Shown one piece after another: positions 1 to 6,367 of a stretch of DNA of 6,515 nucleotides. The position numbers were made by a program, and so were the translations under genes. How positions within the stretch are numbered: the stretch's first letter is position 1; each line of letters begins with the position of its first letter. The notes beneath the pieces are model-generated. The model did not search any database, was not told where the DNA came from, and saw nothing but the letters and a program-made list of their open reading frames with translations. Source of the DNA: Actinomycetes bacterium. GTDB taxonomy: Bacteria; Actinomycetota; Actinomycetes; Actinomycetales; Microbacteriaceae. Location: positions 1 through 6,515 of the forward strand of contig JAEWJG010000302.1 of the NCBI GenBank assembly GCA_023386675.1, written 5' to 3'.

Positions 1-517
1 GTGCAGGTGCAGGCGCAGCGGGGAGCGGTTCCGGCTCCGCCGTGGCCGACGTCCCGGCCCATCCCGGCCCGATCGGGATGGGATCGCCCTTCTGGTATGC
101 CGTCGCGACCGCACGGGCCCGCTGGTCCGCGGCCTCGTTCAGGTCGTGCCCGGCGTGGCCCTTGACCCACTCGAAGCGGTACTGACGGCCCTGGAGGCCG
201 CGGTCGAGCCGCTCCAGCAGCTCGCGGTTGAGCACGGGTGCGCCGTCGGCCTTGCGCCAGCCCTTGCGCTTCCAGCCCGGCATCCACTTCGTCACCGCGT
301 TGATCACATACTGGCTGTCGCAGAAGATGTGGAGGTCGTTGCCCTCCAGGTGCGCCGTCGCCTCCAGGAGGTCGATGACGGCCATGAGCTCGCCCTGGTT
401 GTTGGTCCCGTGCGGCCACCCGCCCGCCGACCAGTGGTCATCGTCCACGTACCAGGCCCAGCCGGCCGGGCCGGGATTGCCGAGGGCGGAGCCGTCGGCC
501 GCTGCGACGATCGTCAC
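1..517 (-). CDS. rnhA: Ribonuclease HI, 3' end beyond window
   Basis: RNase HI cuts the RNA strand of RNA:DNA hybrids (R-loops, Okazaki primers) with two Mg2+ ions in the cytoplasm. Read from the GTG at 517, the protein opens with the ADGSALGNPGPAGWAWY signature. The four catalytic acids are visible: D8, E43 (NNQGELMAV), D67 (FCDSQYVIN) and D131, plus the loop histidine H121 (VKGHAGHD). H121 and D131 have the same 10-residue spacing as H124/D134 of E. coli RNase HI. The Trp/Lys-rich basic handle (WMPGWKRKGWRK, about 78-89) is present, so this is the E. coli-like type rather than the handle-less RNase H domain of the mycobacterial RNase H/CobC fusion. The catalytic domain ends near residue 145. 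At least 27 more residues follow, ending in a Pro/Ala/Glu-rich tail that is still open at the edge. GTG is the only start fitting the domain; it lies one base after the DUF3043 stop with only a weak GAG upstream, so translational coupling is likely. Confidence 0.95.
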   Translation of the reverse strand, partial: MTIVAAADGSALGNPGPAGWAWYVDDDHWSAGGWPHGTNNQGELMAVIDLLEATAHLEGNDLHIFCDSQYVINAVTKWMPGWKRKGWRKADGAPVLNRELLERLDRGLQGRQYRFEWVKGHAGHDLNEAADQRARAVATAYQKGDPIPIGPGWAGTSATAEPEPLPAAPAPA

Positions 518-518
518 G

Positions 519-1112
519 TCAGCTCGGGAACTGGCCGCGCTTGACCTGCGGCTTCGGGAGACGCATGATCCGCAGCTGCAGGGCGCGCATCGCGCCGTAC
601 CAGCGCAGGCCGCGCTCCACCTTCGTCTTGCCGAACTTGTCGCCGACGCGCCGCTGGATCAGGAAGCCCAGCACGAAGCAGTCGATGACCGCGATGAGGA
701 AGAAGCCCCACAGCGCGAACAGGCCGTACATCTGCAGCACCGGCGAGGGCAGGAACGTGAGCACGATCACGATGAGCATGACCGGGATGAGGAACTCGCC
801 GATCGAGAACCGCGCATCCACGTAGTCGCGGACGTAGCGGCGCTGCGGTCCCTTGTCGCGAGCGGTCAGATAGCGGTCATCGCCGGCGGCCATGCCGATA
901 CGGGCCTTCTCGCGCGCCTCGGCCTGCTTCGCACGGGCGTTGCGCGCAGCCTCCTTGCGGTCGGTCGGCACGAGCGGGCGCTTGCGGGCGGCCTCCTGCT
1001 CGCGGCGGGAGGGCGTCGGGGCGCCCTTGCCCTGCTTCAGCCGGGCGGCCGTCTCTTCCGGGGTCTCGACCGCGGGCGTCTCCGCCTCGGCCGGGTTCTG
1101 TCGCTTTGCCAA
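519..1112 (-). CDS. DUF3043 family membrane protein
   Basis: Function unknown. The 197-residue protein matches the actinobacterial DUF3043 pattern as I know it. A charged, Lys/Arg/Glu/Ala-rich cytoplasmic N-terminal half (1-75, probably partly helical) contains the family-typical GKGAPTPSRRE and KRPLVPTDRKEA stretches. A conserved block follows (DRYLTARDKGPQRRYVRDYVDAR, about 79-101), then two hydrophobic helices (about 105-121 and 126-152) separated by a short LPSPV turn, then a basic C-terminal tail. The start is TTG at 1112, preceded by GAAGG with a 7-base spacer, which is a good ribosome binding site; no ATG is nearby. It is the first gene of a two-gene minus-strand unit with rnhA and is divergent from the M20 dipeptidase. 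From memory, a DUF3043 gene also sits near the erpA/ctaC region in mycobacteria, which would make the neighbourhood conserved. Family assignment is confident; role is not known. Confidence 0.9.
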   Translation of the reverse strand: MAKRQNPAEAETPAVETPEETAARLKQGKGAPTPSRREQEAARKRPLVPTDRKEAARNARAKQAEAREKARIGMAAGDDRYLTARDKGPQRRYVRDYVDARFSIGEFLIPVMLIVIVLTFLPSPVLQMYGLFALWGFFLIAVIDCFVLGFLIQRRVGDKFGKTKVERGLRWYGAMRALQLRIMRLPKPQVKRGQFPS

Positions 1113-1140
1113 CTTCGCGCCTTCGATTCTGGGGTCCGCT

Positions 1141-1146
1141 TAACAT
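1141..1146 (+). promoter_or_regulatory. Candidate -10 box, leaderless M20 dipeptidase mRNA
   Basis: TAACAT fits the actinobacterial TANNNT -10 pattern and ends exactly 7 bases before the ATG at 1154. There is no purine-rich ribosome binding site before that ATG (the preceding bases are TATCCGC). Together these suggest that transcription starts at the A of the ATG, giving a leaderless mRNA. The -35 region is poor. This is inference from spacing. Confidence 0.45.
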
Positions 1147-1150
1147 TATC
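1145..1150 (-). promoter_or_regulatory. Candidate -10 box for DUF3043-rnhA
   Basis: On the minus strand GATAAT (1150 down to 1145) matches five of six bases of TATAAT. Transcription would start near 1138, leaving about 26 bases before the TTG start, enough to hold the GAAGG ribosome binding site. I see no convincing -35 hexamer at 16-18 bases. The box overlaps the candidate -10 of the divergent dipeptidase gene. Confidence 0.45.
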
Positions 1151-1153
1151 CGC

Positions 1154-2575
1154 ATGACAGACAGCCAGCAGACCCCCGAACCGACCTCTTCCGCCGAGCA
1201 GGCCGTCCGCACCGCGGTCGACCGCGGGATGCCCTCCGCCGTCGCCGACCTCTCGCGGCTGGTGCGCATCCCGTCGGTGTCCTGGTCGGCCTTCGATCCG
1301 GCGAACGTGCGCCGCAGCGCCGAGGCGGTCGCGGCACTGCTCGCCGACACCGGGATGTTCGAGTCGGTCGAGATCAAGCAGGCGCCGATCGCGGACGGCG
1401 AGACCCTCGGCCAGCCGGCCGTGCTCGCCACGCGCGCCGCCCGGAACGGCCGCCCGACCGTCCTCCTCTACGCGCACCACGACGTGCAGCCCGAGGGCGA
1501 GGCGAACTGGGAGACGTCGCCGTTCGAGCCCACCGTGCGCGGCGACCGCCTGTACGGCCGCGGCGCCGCCGACGACAAGGCGGGCGTGCTGACGCACGTC
1601 GCGTCCGTCCGCGCCCTGCGCGAGACCTTCGGCGACGACCTCGATCTCGGCCTCGCCGTGTTCATCGAGGGGGAGGAGGAGTTCGGCTCCCGCTCGTTCG
1701 CGCACTTCCTGGAGCAGAACAAGCAGGCACTGGCGGCCGACGTCATCGTGGTGGCCGACTCCGACAACGTCGATGTGGACACCCCCGCGCTCACCGTCTC
1801 GCTGCGCGGCAACGTCACCTTCAAGCTGACCGTGTCGACCCTGGAGCACGCATCGCACTCCGGCATGTACGGCGGAGCGGCCCCGGATGCGATGCTCGCC
1901 ATGGTGAAGCTGCTCGCCACCCTGCACGACGACAGGGGATCGGTGGCCGTCGACGGACTCACCTCCTACGCAGAGGCCGCGGAGCCGCCCGCGTTCACCG
2001 AGGAGGAGCTGGCGAAGGACGCCGCGTTCCTCGACGGCGTGACCAGCATCGGCACCGGCCCCGTGCTGTCCAGGATGTGGTCGCAGCCGACCATCACGAT
2101 CACCGGCATCGACGCGCCGACGGTCGCCAACGCCTCCAACACCCTGCTGCCGAGCGTCGCCGTGCGCGTCAGCTCGCGCGTCGCCCCCGGGCAGCCGGCC
2201 CGGGAGGCCTATGAGGCGCTCGAGCGGCACCTGCGCGCGCACGCCCCGTTCGGCGCGCACGTCACGATCGAGGACGTCGACCTGGGCGACCCCTTCCTCG
2301 TCGACACCGCCGGCTGGGCGGCGACCGAGGCGAAGCGCGCCATGACGGACGCGTGGGGCACGGAGGCGGTCGAGACCGGCATCGGCGGCTCCATCCCGTT
2401 CATCGCCGACCTCGTCCGCGAGTTCCCGGAGGCGCAGATCCTGGTCACCGGCGTCGAGGACCCCGACACGCGGGCGCACAGCCCGAACGAGTCCCTCCAC
2501 CTCGGGGTGTTCAAGCGGGCGATCCTGACCGAGGCGCTGCTGCTCGCGCGGCTGAACGCTCGCGCGGCATCCTGA
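1154..2575 (+). CDS. M20 family metallo-dipeptidase
   Basis: Predicted cytoplasmic di-zinc peptidase (M20 family, carnosinase/PepV-like dipeptidase branch) that hydrolyses dipeptides or related short peptides. The 473 residues carry the full metal centre by comparison with carnosinase: H108 and D110 in AHHDVQP, bridging D140 in GRGAADDKAG, base E175 and ligand E176 in EGEEEFGS, D204 in ADSDN, and H442 in RAHSPNES. The lid/dimerisation domain (about 210-380) has the conserved H235 in SHSGMYGG. The C-terminal GIGGSIPF (409-416) is typical of the substrate-carboxylate binding region. Length is normal for the family (about 450-480). I chose ATG 1154 because an in-frame TTG at 1106 would only add an atypical 16-residue leader overlapping the start of the divergent gene. 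There is no signal peptide. Its own promoter appears to be leaderless. Exact substrate (dipeptide, carnosine-like or acylated amino acid) cannot be read from sequence; succinyl-diaminopimelate desuccinylase is less likely, given the extended DVQP and EEEFGS motifs. Confidence 0.93.
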   Translation: MTDSQQTPEPTSSAEQAVRTAVDRGMPSAVADLSRLVRIPSVSWSAFDPANVRRSAEAVAALLADTGMFESVEIKQAPIADGETLGQPAVLATRAARNGRPTVLLYAHHDVQPEGEANWETSPFEPTVRGDRLYGRGAADDKAGVLTHVASVRALRETFGDDLDLGLAVFIEGEEEFGSRSFAHFLEQNKQALAADVIVVADSDNVDVDTPALTVSLRGNVTFKLTVSTLEHASHSGMYGGAAPDAMLAMVKLLATLHDDRGSVAVDGLTSYAEAAEPPAFTEEELAKDAAFLDGVTSIGTGPVLSRMWSQPTITITGIDAPTVANASNTLLPSVAVRVSSRVAPGQPAREAYEALERHLRAHAPFGAHVTIEDVDLGDPFLVDTAGWAATEAKRAMTDAWGTEAVETGIGGSIPFIADLVREFPEAQILVTGVEDPDTRAHSPNESLHLGVFKRAILTEALLLARLNARAAS

Positions 2576-2597
2576 GTGCATTCCGAGCGGAAAGACG

Positions 2598-2636
2598 TAC
2601 AATCGTCCCAGATTTCGTTCCATCCCTCCGAAGGAG
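2598..2636 (+). promoter_or_regulatory. Promoter -10 and RBS of erpA
   Basis: TACAAT at 2598-2603 matches five of six bases of the -10 consensus and lies in a comparatively A/T-rich gap 23 bases after the dipeptidase stop. A start near 2610 would give a leader of about 30 bases containing AAGGAG (2631-2636), 4 bases before the ATG. No good -35 is seen. This suggests the Fe-S carrier has its own promoter, although read-through from the dipeptidase gene is possible because no terminator separates them. Confidence 0.5.
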
Positions 2637-2640
2637 CCCC

Positions 2641-2997
2641 ATGACCGACACAACGCTGACCGCGACCAAGGCCCACGGAGTCGGCCTGACCGACACCGCG
2701 GCATCCAAGGTCAGGAGCCTGCTCGAGCAGGAGGGCCGCGACGACCTGCGTCTGCGCGTCGCCGTCCAGCCCGGCGGATGCTCCGGTCTGATCTACCAGC
2801 TGTACTTCGACGAGCGCATGCTCGACGGGGACGCGACCGTCGACTTCGACGGGGTGGAGGTCATCGTCGACAAGATGAGCGTCCCGTACCTCGACGGTGC
2901 GACGATCGACTTCGAGGACACCATCCAGAAGCAGGGTTTCACCATCGACAACCCCAACGCGACGGGCTCCTGCGCGTGCGGAGACTCCTTCCACTGA
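2641..2997 (+). CDS. erpA: A-type Fe-S cluster carrier (ErpA/IscA/HesB)
   Basis: Cytoplasmic carrier that binds a [2Fe-2S] or [4Fe-4S] cluster and passes it to apoproteins. The 118-residue protein is a single HesB-like domain after a short N-terminal tail. The three cluster-ligating cysteines are C47 (QPGGCSGLIYQL) and C111/C113 in the SCACGDSFH C-terminus. The 64-residue spacing between the first and second cysteine equals that in E. coli ErpA and IscA. The LTDTAASKVRSLLEQEG start, YFDE and the NPNATGSCACG end are family hallmarks. AAGGAG lies 4 bases before the ATG, and a strong intrinsic terminator follows 27 bases after the stop, so it is probably monocistronic or the end of a dipeptidase-erpA unit. 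Its place directly before ctaC recalls the mycobacterial region, where an ErpA-like gene lies near ctaC. The oxidase itself uses haem and copper, not Fe-S, so the likely respiratory clients are elsewhere, for example the Rieske protein QcrA. ErpA versus IscA naming is by convention; the family is certain. Confidence 0.92.
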   Translation: MTDTTLTATKAHGVGLTDTAASKVRSLLEQEGRDDLRLRVAVQPGGCSGLIYQLYFDERMLDGDATVDFDGVEVIVDKMSVPYLDGATIDFEDTIQKQGFTIDNPNATGSCACGDSFH

Positions 2998-3024
2998 GCG
3001 CTCTATAGCACAGCGAAAAGCATC

Positions 3025-3056
3025 GGGCCGCCCCCTCGTGGGGCGGCCCTTTTGTT
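3025..3056 (+). terminator. Rho-independent terminator after erpA
   Basis: A perfect 10-bp G/C stem (GGGCCGCCCC 3025-3034 with GGGGCGGCCC 3040-3049) encloses a 5-base loop CTCGT and is followed at once by TTTTGTT. This classical intrinsic terminator separates erpA from the cytochrome oxidase operon. Confidence 0.93.
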
Positions 3057-3084
3057 CGGATCAGGGTGTCAGTCGGAGTAGGGT
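3055..3084 (+). promoter_or_regulatory. Candidate ctaC operon promoter
   Basis: TAGGGT (3079-3084) fits the TANNNT -10 type common in actinobacteria. TTCGGA (3055-3060) lies 18 bases upstream as a weak -35 and abuts the U-tract of the erpA terminator. Initiation would fall near 3091, giving a leader of about 53 bases before the GTG of ctaC. The unit must start here because the terminator isolates it from upstream transcription. The exact hexamers are a guess. Confidence 0.45.
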
Positions 3085-3093
3085 AGAGACAGC

Positions 3094-3117
3094 CACATAC
3101 AGTTGCATGTGAACTGT
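3094..3117. repeat. Overlapping inverted repeats in ctaC leader
   Basis: Two interleaved dyads are present. ACAGTT (3099-3104) and AACTGT (3112-3117) form a perfect 6-bp pair around a 7-base spacer. CACAT (3094-3098) and ATGTG (3107-3111) form a perfect 5-bp pair around 8 bases. They lie just after the inferred transcription start and 27 bases before the ctaC start. Such a site could be an operator for a dimeric regulator or two alternative weak hairpins. As a simultaneous RNA pseudoknot it would have zero-length connecting loops, so that reading is unlikely. No known regulator motif is recognised. Confidence 0.4.
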
Positions 3118-3143
3118 CCCAGTAGTAACTCGAAAGGTCACCG

Positions 3144-4043
3144 GTGCGTCACAATCGCCGTCTCCGATGGGCTGCCATCCCGATCGCCGCGACTCTCGTC
3201 GTAGCGCTCGCGGGCTGCACTCAGGCCCAGCTGCACGGATTCCTCCCGGGCTTCGTCGAGGGCGAGCCGCCCGTCACGAACCACACCGAGCGCATCAGCG
3301 GCCTGTGGGTGACCAGCTGGATCGTCCTCCTCATCGTCGGTGTCGTCGTCTGGGGTCTGATCCTGTGGGCGGTCATCGTGTACCGCCGCCGGAAGGGCCA
3401 GACCGGCCTGCCGGTGCAGCTGCGGTACAACATGCCGATTGAGATCTTCTACACGATCGTTCCGCTCATCCTGGTGCTCGGCTTCTTCGCCTTCACCGCC
3501 CGTGACCAGGCCGCCATCGAGCAGCCCTACGCGAACCCGGACGTCAAGATCCAGGTGTACGCCAAGCAGTGGGCGTGGGACTTCAACTACGTCAACGAGA
3601 ACGTCTACGACCCGGGCATCCAGGTCCAGCCGGACGACAACAGCGCGACCCCTGGCTCTGTCCAGGAGGGCGTGGTGCCGACCCTGTACCTCCCCGAGAA
3701 CAAGAAGATCACCATCCAGCTCGACTCGCGCGATGTGATCCACTCGTTCTGGGTGCCGGCGATGCTCTACAAGAAGGACGTCATCCCGGGCAAGACCAAC
3801 TACATGTACTTCGAGACGACGGACCGCTCCGGCACCTTCGTCGGCAAGTGCGCGGAGCTCTGCGGCGAGTACCACTCCGCGATGCTCTTCAACGTCAAGA
3901 TCGTGTCGCAGTCCGACTACGACGCGCACATCCAGAAGCTGAAGGACCAGGGCTACTCGGGCCAGCTGGGCTCCGAGTACGACCGCAACCAGAACCTGCC
4001 TGGCCGGGGCACCCCTTCGGGTACCCAGGGCGGCAACGAGTAG
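3144..4043 (+). CDS. ctaC: Cytochrome c oxidase subunit II (CuA), lipoprotein
   Basis: Subunit II of the aa3 oxidase: its extracytoplasmic CuA centre takes electrons from the cytochrome c domain of the bcc complex and passes them to haem a in subunit I. The 299-residue protein begins with a lipoprotein signal peptide (RHNRR, hydrophobic core, lipobox LAGC with lipidated C25). Two transmembrane helices follow at about 55-80 and 101-119, then the cupredoxin domain. CuA ligands are all visible: H200 (DVIHSFWVP), C236, E238 and C240 (CAELC), H244 and M247. The aromatic electron-entry segment is QWAWDFNY (142-149). A segment at about 155-180 (DPGIQVQPDDNSATPGSVQE) is longer than in mitochondrial or proteobacterial subunit II, as in other actinobacteria. 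The C-terminal tail is Gly/Asn/Gln-rich and probably disordered. GTG is the start, with GAAAGG 6 bases upstream; the signal peptide supports it. First gene of the ctaC-ctaD-ctaF operon, 9 bases before ctaD. Confidence 0.97.
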   Translation: MRHNRRLRWAAIPIAATLVVALAGCTQAQLHGFLPGFVEGEPPVTNHTERISGLWVTSWIVLLIVGVVVWGLILWAVIVYRRRKGQTGLPVQLRYNMPIEIFYTIVPLILVLGFFAFTARDQAAIEQPYANPDVKIQVYAKQWAWDFNYVNENVYDPGIQVQPDDNSATPGSVQEGVVPTLYLPENKKITIQLDSRDVIHSFWVPAMLYKKDVIPGKTNYMYFETTDRSGTFVGKCAELCGEYHSAMLFNVKIVSQSDYDAHIQKLKDQGYSGQLGSEYDRNQNLPGRGTPSGTQGGNE

Positions 4044-4052
4044 GACGCACTG

Positions 4053-5801
4053 ATGACGACGACAGCACCGGCACCGGGGGCGACCACCGCCCCGAAGCCC
4101 ACGCCCTCGTTCGTGTCCGCCAACGGCGTGGCGCGCAAGGGCAACATCCTCGTGAACTACATCACGTCGACCGACCATAAGACGATCGGGTACATGTACC
4201 TGATCTCGTCGTTCGTGTACTTCCTCATCGGCGGCGTGATGGCGCTGATCATCCGCGCCCAGCTGTTCGAGCCGGGCCTCAACGTGGTGCAGACGAAGGA
4301 GCAGTACAACCAGCTCTTCACCATGCACGGCACGATCATGCTGCTCATGTTCGCGACGCCGCTCTTCGCGGGCTTCGCGAACGTGCTCATGCCGCTGCAG
4401 ATCGGCGCTCCCGACGTCGCCTTTCCGCGACTGAACGCGCTGGCCTACTGGTTCTACTCGTTCGGCTCGCTGATCGCGGTCGCCGGGTTCCTCACCCCGC
4501 AGGGTGCTGCCTCGTTCGGATGGTTCGCCTACGCGCCGCTCTCGAGTACGACGTTCTCGCCAGGCATAGGCGGGAACCTCTGGGTGCTGGGCCTCGGCCT
4601 CTCCGGCTTCGGCACCATCCTCGGCGCGGTGAACTTCATCACGACGATCATCACCATGCGCGCCCCGGGTATGACCATGTTCCGCATGCCGATCTTCACC
4701 TGGAACACCCTGGTGACCTCGATCCTCGTGCTGATGGCCTTCCCGGTGCTCGCCGCGGCGCTGTTCGCCCTCGCCGCCGACCGCGTCTTCGACGCGCACA
4801 TCTACGACGCCGCGAACGGCGGAGCCCTGCTCTGGCAGCACCTGTTCTGGTTCTTCGGCCACCCTGAGGTGTACATCATCGCGCTGCCGTTCTTCGGCAT
4901 CGTGTCCGAGATCTTCCCGGTGTTCAGCCGGAAGCCGATCTTCGGGTATAAGACGCTGATCTACGCGACGATCTCGATCGCGGCCCTGTCCGTCACCGTG
5001 TGGGCGCACCACATGTACGTGACCGGCTCGGTGCTGCTGCCCTGGTTCTCGCTGATGACGATGCTCATCGCGGTTCCAACCGGCGTGAAGATCTTCAACT
5101 GGGTCGGCACCATGTGGCGCGGCTCGCTGACCTTCGAGTCGCCGATGCTGTGGTCGATCGGCTTCCTCATCACGTTCACGTTCGGTGGTCTGACCGGTGT
5201 CATCCTCGCGTCGCCGCCGCTCGACTTCCACGTGTCCGACACGTACTTCGTCGTCGCGCACTTCCACTACGTGGTGTTCGGCACCGTCGTGTTCGCGATG
5301 TTCGCCGGCTTCTACTTCTGGTGGCCGAAGTGGACGGGCAAGATGCTGAACGACCGGCTGGGCAAGTGGCACTTCTGGCTGCTGTTCATCGGCTTCCACA
5401 CGACGTTCCTCATCCAGCACTGGCTGGGCGTCGTGGGCATGCCTCGCCGGTACGCGACCTACCTGCCGTCGGACGGCTTCACCTGGATGAACCAGGTCTC
5501 GTCGATCGGCGCCGGCATCCTCGCGATCTCGATGATCCCGTTCTTCGTGAACGTGTACCTGACCGCGCGCAACGCGCCGAAGGTCACGGTCAACGACCCG
5601 TGGGGCTATGGACGCTCGCTCGAGTGGGCGACCAGCTGCCCGCCGCCGCGTCACAACTTCACGTCGATCCCGCGCATCCGTTCGGAGTCGCCGGCGTTCG
5701 ACCTGAACCACCCGGAGGCCGGAATCCCGATCGGCATCGGCCCGGCGAAGGACGCCCCCGACGCCCCCGTCCACGACGTCGCGAACGACGAGGTGAAGTA
5801 G
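4053..5801 (+). CDS. ctaD: Cytochrome c oxidase subunit I (haem-copper, A1 type)
   Basis: Catalytic subunit of the aa3 oxidase; it reduces O2 to water and pumps protons across the cytoplasmic membrane. The 582-residue protein has the usual twelve hydrophobic helices. Ligands: H92 (TMHGT) and H405 for haem a, H403 for haem a3 (VAHFHYVVFG), and CuB by H270 (WFFGHPEVY), H319 and H320 (WAHHMY), with Y274 in place for the His-Tyr cross-link. D-channel residues D121 (GAPDVAFPRLN) and E272 (GHPEV) and K-channel K346 (PTGVKIFNW) are present, so it is an A1-type oxidase with both proton paths intact. The soluble C-terminal tail (SLEWATSCPPPRHNF, about 522-536, and beyond) is typical of bacterial subunit I. 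AGGA overlapping the ctaC stop, 7 bases before the ATG, serves as ribosome binding site. Subunit III (ctaE) does not follow, consistent with the actinobacterial habit of placing ctaE with qcrCAB. Confidence 0.98.
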   Translation: MTTTAPAPGATTAPKPTPSFVSANGVARKGNILVNYITSTDHKTIGYMYLISSFVYFLIGGVMALIIRAQLFEPGLNVVQTKEQYNQLFTMHGTIMLLMFATPLFAGFANVLMPLQIGAPDVAFPRLNALAYWFYSFGSLIAVAGFLTPQGAASFGWFAYAPLSSTTFSPGIGGNLWVLGLGLSGFGTILGAVNFITTIITMRAPGMTMFRMPIFTWNTLVTSILVLMAFPVLAAALFALAADRVFDAHIYDAANGGALLWQHLFWFFGHPEVYIIALPFFGIVSEIFPVFSRKPIFGYKTLIYATISIAALSVTVWAHHMYVTGSVLLPWFSLMTMLIAVPTGVKIFNWVGTMWRGSLTFESPMLWSIGFLITFTFGGLTGVILASPPLDFHVSDTYFVVAHFHYVVFGTVVFAMFAGFYFWWPKWTGKMLNDRLGKWHFWLLFIGFHTTFLIQHWLGVVGMPRRYATYLPSDGFTWMNQVSSIGAGILAISMIPFFVNVYLTARNAPKVTVNDPWGYGRSLEWATSCPPPRHNFTSIPRIRSESPAFDLNHPEAGIPIGIGPAKDAPDAPVHDVANDEVK

Positions 5802-5804
5802 CAC

Positions 5805-6227
5805 ATGCGCGCCAATGCCATCCTCTTCTGGATCCTGTCGATCTTCTTCGTCCTGTCGGCGATCGTCTACACGCTGTGGAACCTCGCCGACTCGTTCCAC
5901 CGGAACGTCGAGTGGGTGGGAACCGTGGGCATGCTGCTCGCGGCCGTCCTGTCCGCGTTCATCGCCTTCTACGTGGGCCGCTCCCACGCCTCGCAGGGCG
6001 GTGAGCTCCCGGAGGACCGTCTCGACGCCAACATCGACGACGGCGACCCCGAGCTGGGCCACTTCAGCCCGTGGAGCTGGTGGCCGGTCGCGCTGGCCTT
6101 CGGCGCCGGCCTGGTGATCCTCGGCCTCGCCGTCGGCATCTGGATCTGCTTCATCGGCGTCGCGTTCAGCCTCGTCTGCATCGTCGGCTGGGTCTACGAG
6201 TACTACCGCGGCTACTTCGCCCGGTAA
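5805..6227 (+). CDS. ctaF: Actinobacterial cytochrome c oxidase subunit IV
   Basis: Small integral subunit of the actinobacterial aa3 oxidase, needed structurally rather than for redox chemistry; it carries no cofactor ligands. The 140 residues form four predicted transmembrane helices (about 6-25, 37-58, 93-112 and 114-134) in two hairpins joined by an acidic loop (about 63-85). The loop ends in the family-diagnostic PELGHFSPWSWWPV (82-95). The C-terminus is aromatic and basic (YEYYRGYFAR). It starts 3 bases after the ctaD stop; GAGGTG within the last ctaD codons lies 9 bases before the ATG, so it is co-transcribed and probably translationally coupled. This subunit is unrelated in sequence to the CtaF/CoxD of Firmicutes or proteobacteria; its presence is a good marker of Actinomycetota. 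Confidence 0.96.
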   Translation: MRANAILFWILSIFFVLSAIVYTLWNLADSFHRNVEWVGTVGMLLAAVLSAFIAFYVGRSHASQGGELPEDRLDANIDDGDPELGHFSPWSWWPVALAFGAGLVILGLAVGIWICFIGVAFSLVCIVGWVYEYYRGYFAR

Positions 6228-6248
6228 CCCGCCGCTCCACTCGCACCC

Positions 6249-6280
6249 CGAGGGCCGTCTCCATCAGGAGGCGGCCCTCG
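6249..6280 (+). terminator. Hairpin terminator after ctaF (no U-tract)
   Basis: Starting 21 bases after the ctaF stop, a 14-bp stem (6249-6262 with 6267-6280, one T/G wobble at 6258/6271) closes on the tetraloop ATCA. No run of T follows, so it is a hairpin-only candidate of the kind common at the ends of high-GC actinobacterial operons. It may act as a terminator, as a 3' end stabiliser, or in both directions. Confidence 0.7.
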
Positions 6281-6290
6281 CTGCATTCGG

Positions 6291-6315
6291 GGACGGGCCG
6301 TGCGGGCCCCCGTCC
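6291..6315. repeat. Short GC-rich inverted repeat
   Basis: GGAC and GGGCC (6291-6299) pair with GGCCC (6305-6309) and GTCC (6312-6315) around loop GTGCG, leaving a CC bulge at 6310-6311. It may back up the preceding hairpin. In DNA this rich in G and C it could also be chance. Confidence 0.35.
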
Positions 6316-6367
6316 GGCGGAGTGTCGAGACGAGGAGACGGCGCGCACGGCGCTCTCACCTACCCAG

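Noticed and set aside
1106..1153. TTG at 1106 as an earlier start for the M20 dipeptidase
   Set aside because: It would overlap the start of the divergent DUF3043 gene and add 16 residues unlike M20 N-termini. It would also remove the well-spaced -10 box before the ATG at 1154.
228..1157. Plus-strand open frame across rnhA and the DUF3043 gene
   Set aside because: The minus strand here encodes RNase HI with all four catalytic acids and a good DUF3043 match; the plus-strand product has no recognisable features.
1037..2704. A 555-codon minus-strand open frame opposite the M20 dipeptidase
   Set aside because: It is an antisense shadow with Gly/Arg/Val-rich low-complexity translation, spanning two intergenic regions and overlapping the start of the DUF3043 gene. 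The plus-strand frame has the complete metal-ligand set.
3094..3117. H-type RNA pseudoknot formed by the two interleaved dyads
   Set aside because: Both crossing loops would have zero bases, which is sterically implausible for stems of 5 and 6 bp; overlapping operators or alternative hairpins are more reasonable.
3138..6062. A 974-codon open frame on the minus strand opposite ctaC, ctaD and ctaF
   Set aside because: Its translation is Arg/Glu/Val/His/Asp-rich with no domain, membrane or motif pattern. It is the usual antisense shadow of GC-rich codon use, and all three plus-strand genes carry full sets of catalytic or family motifs.
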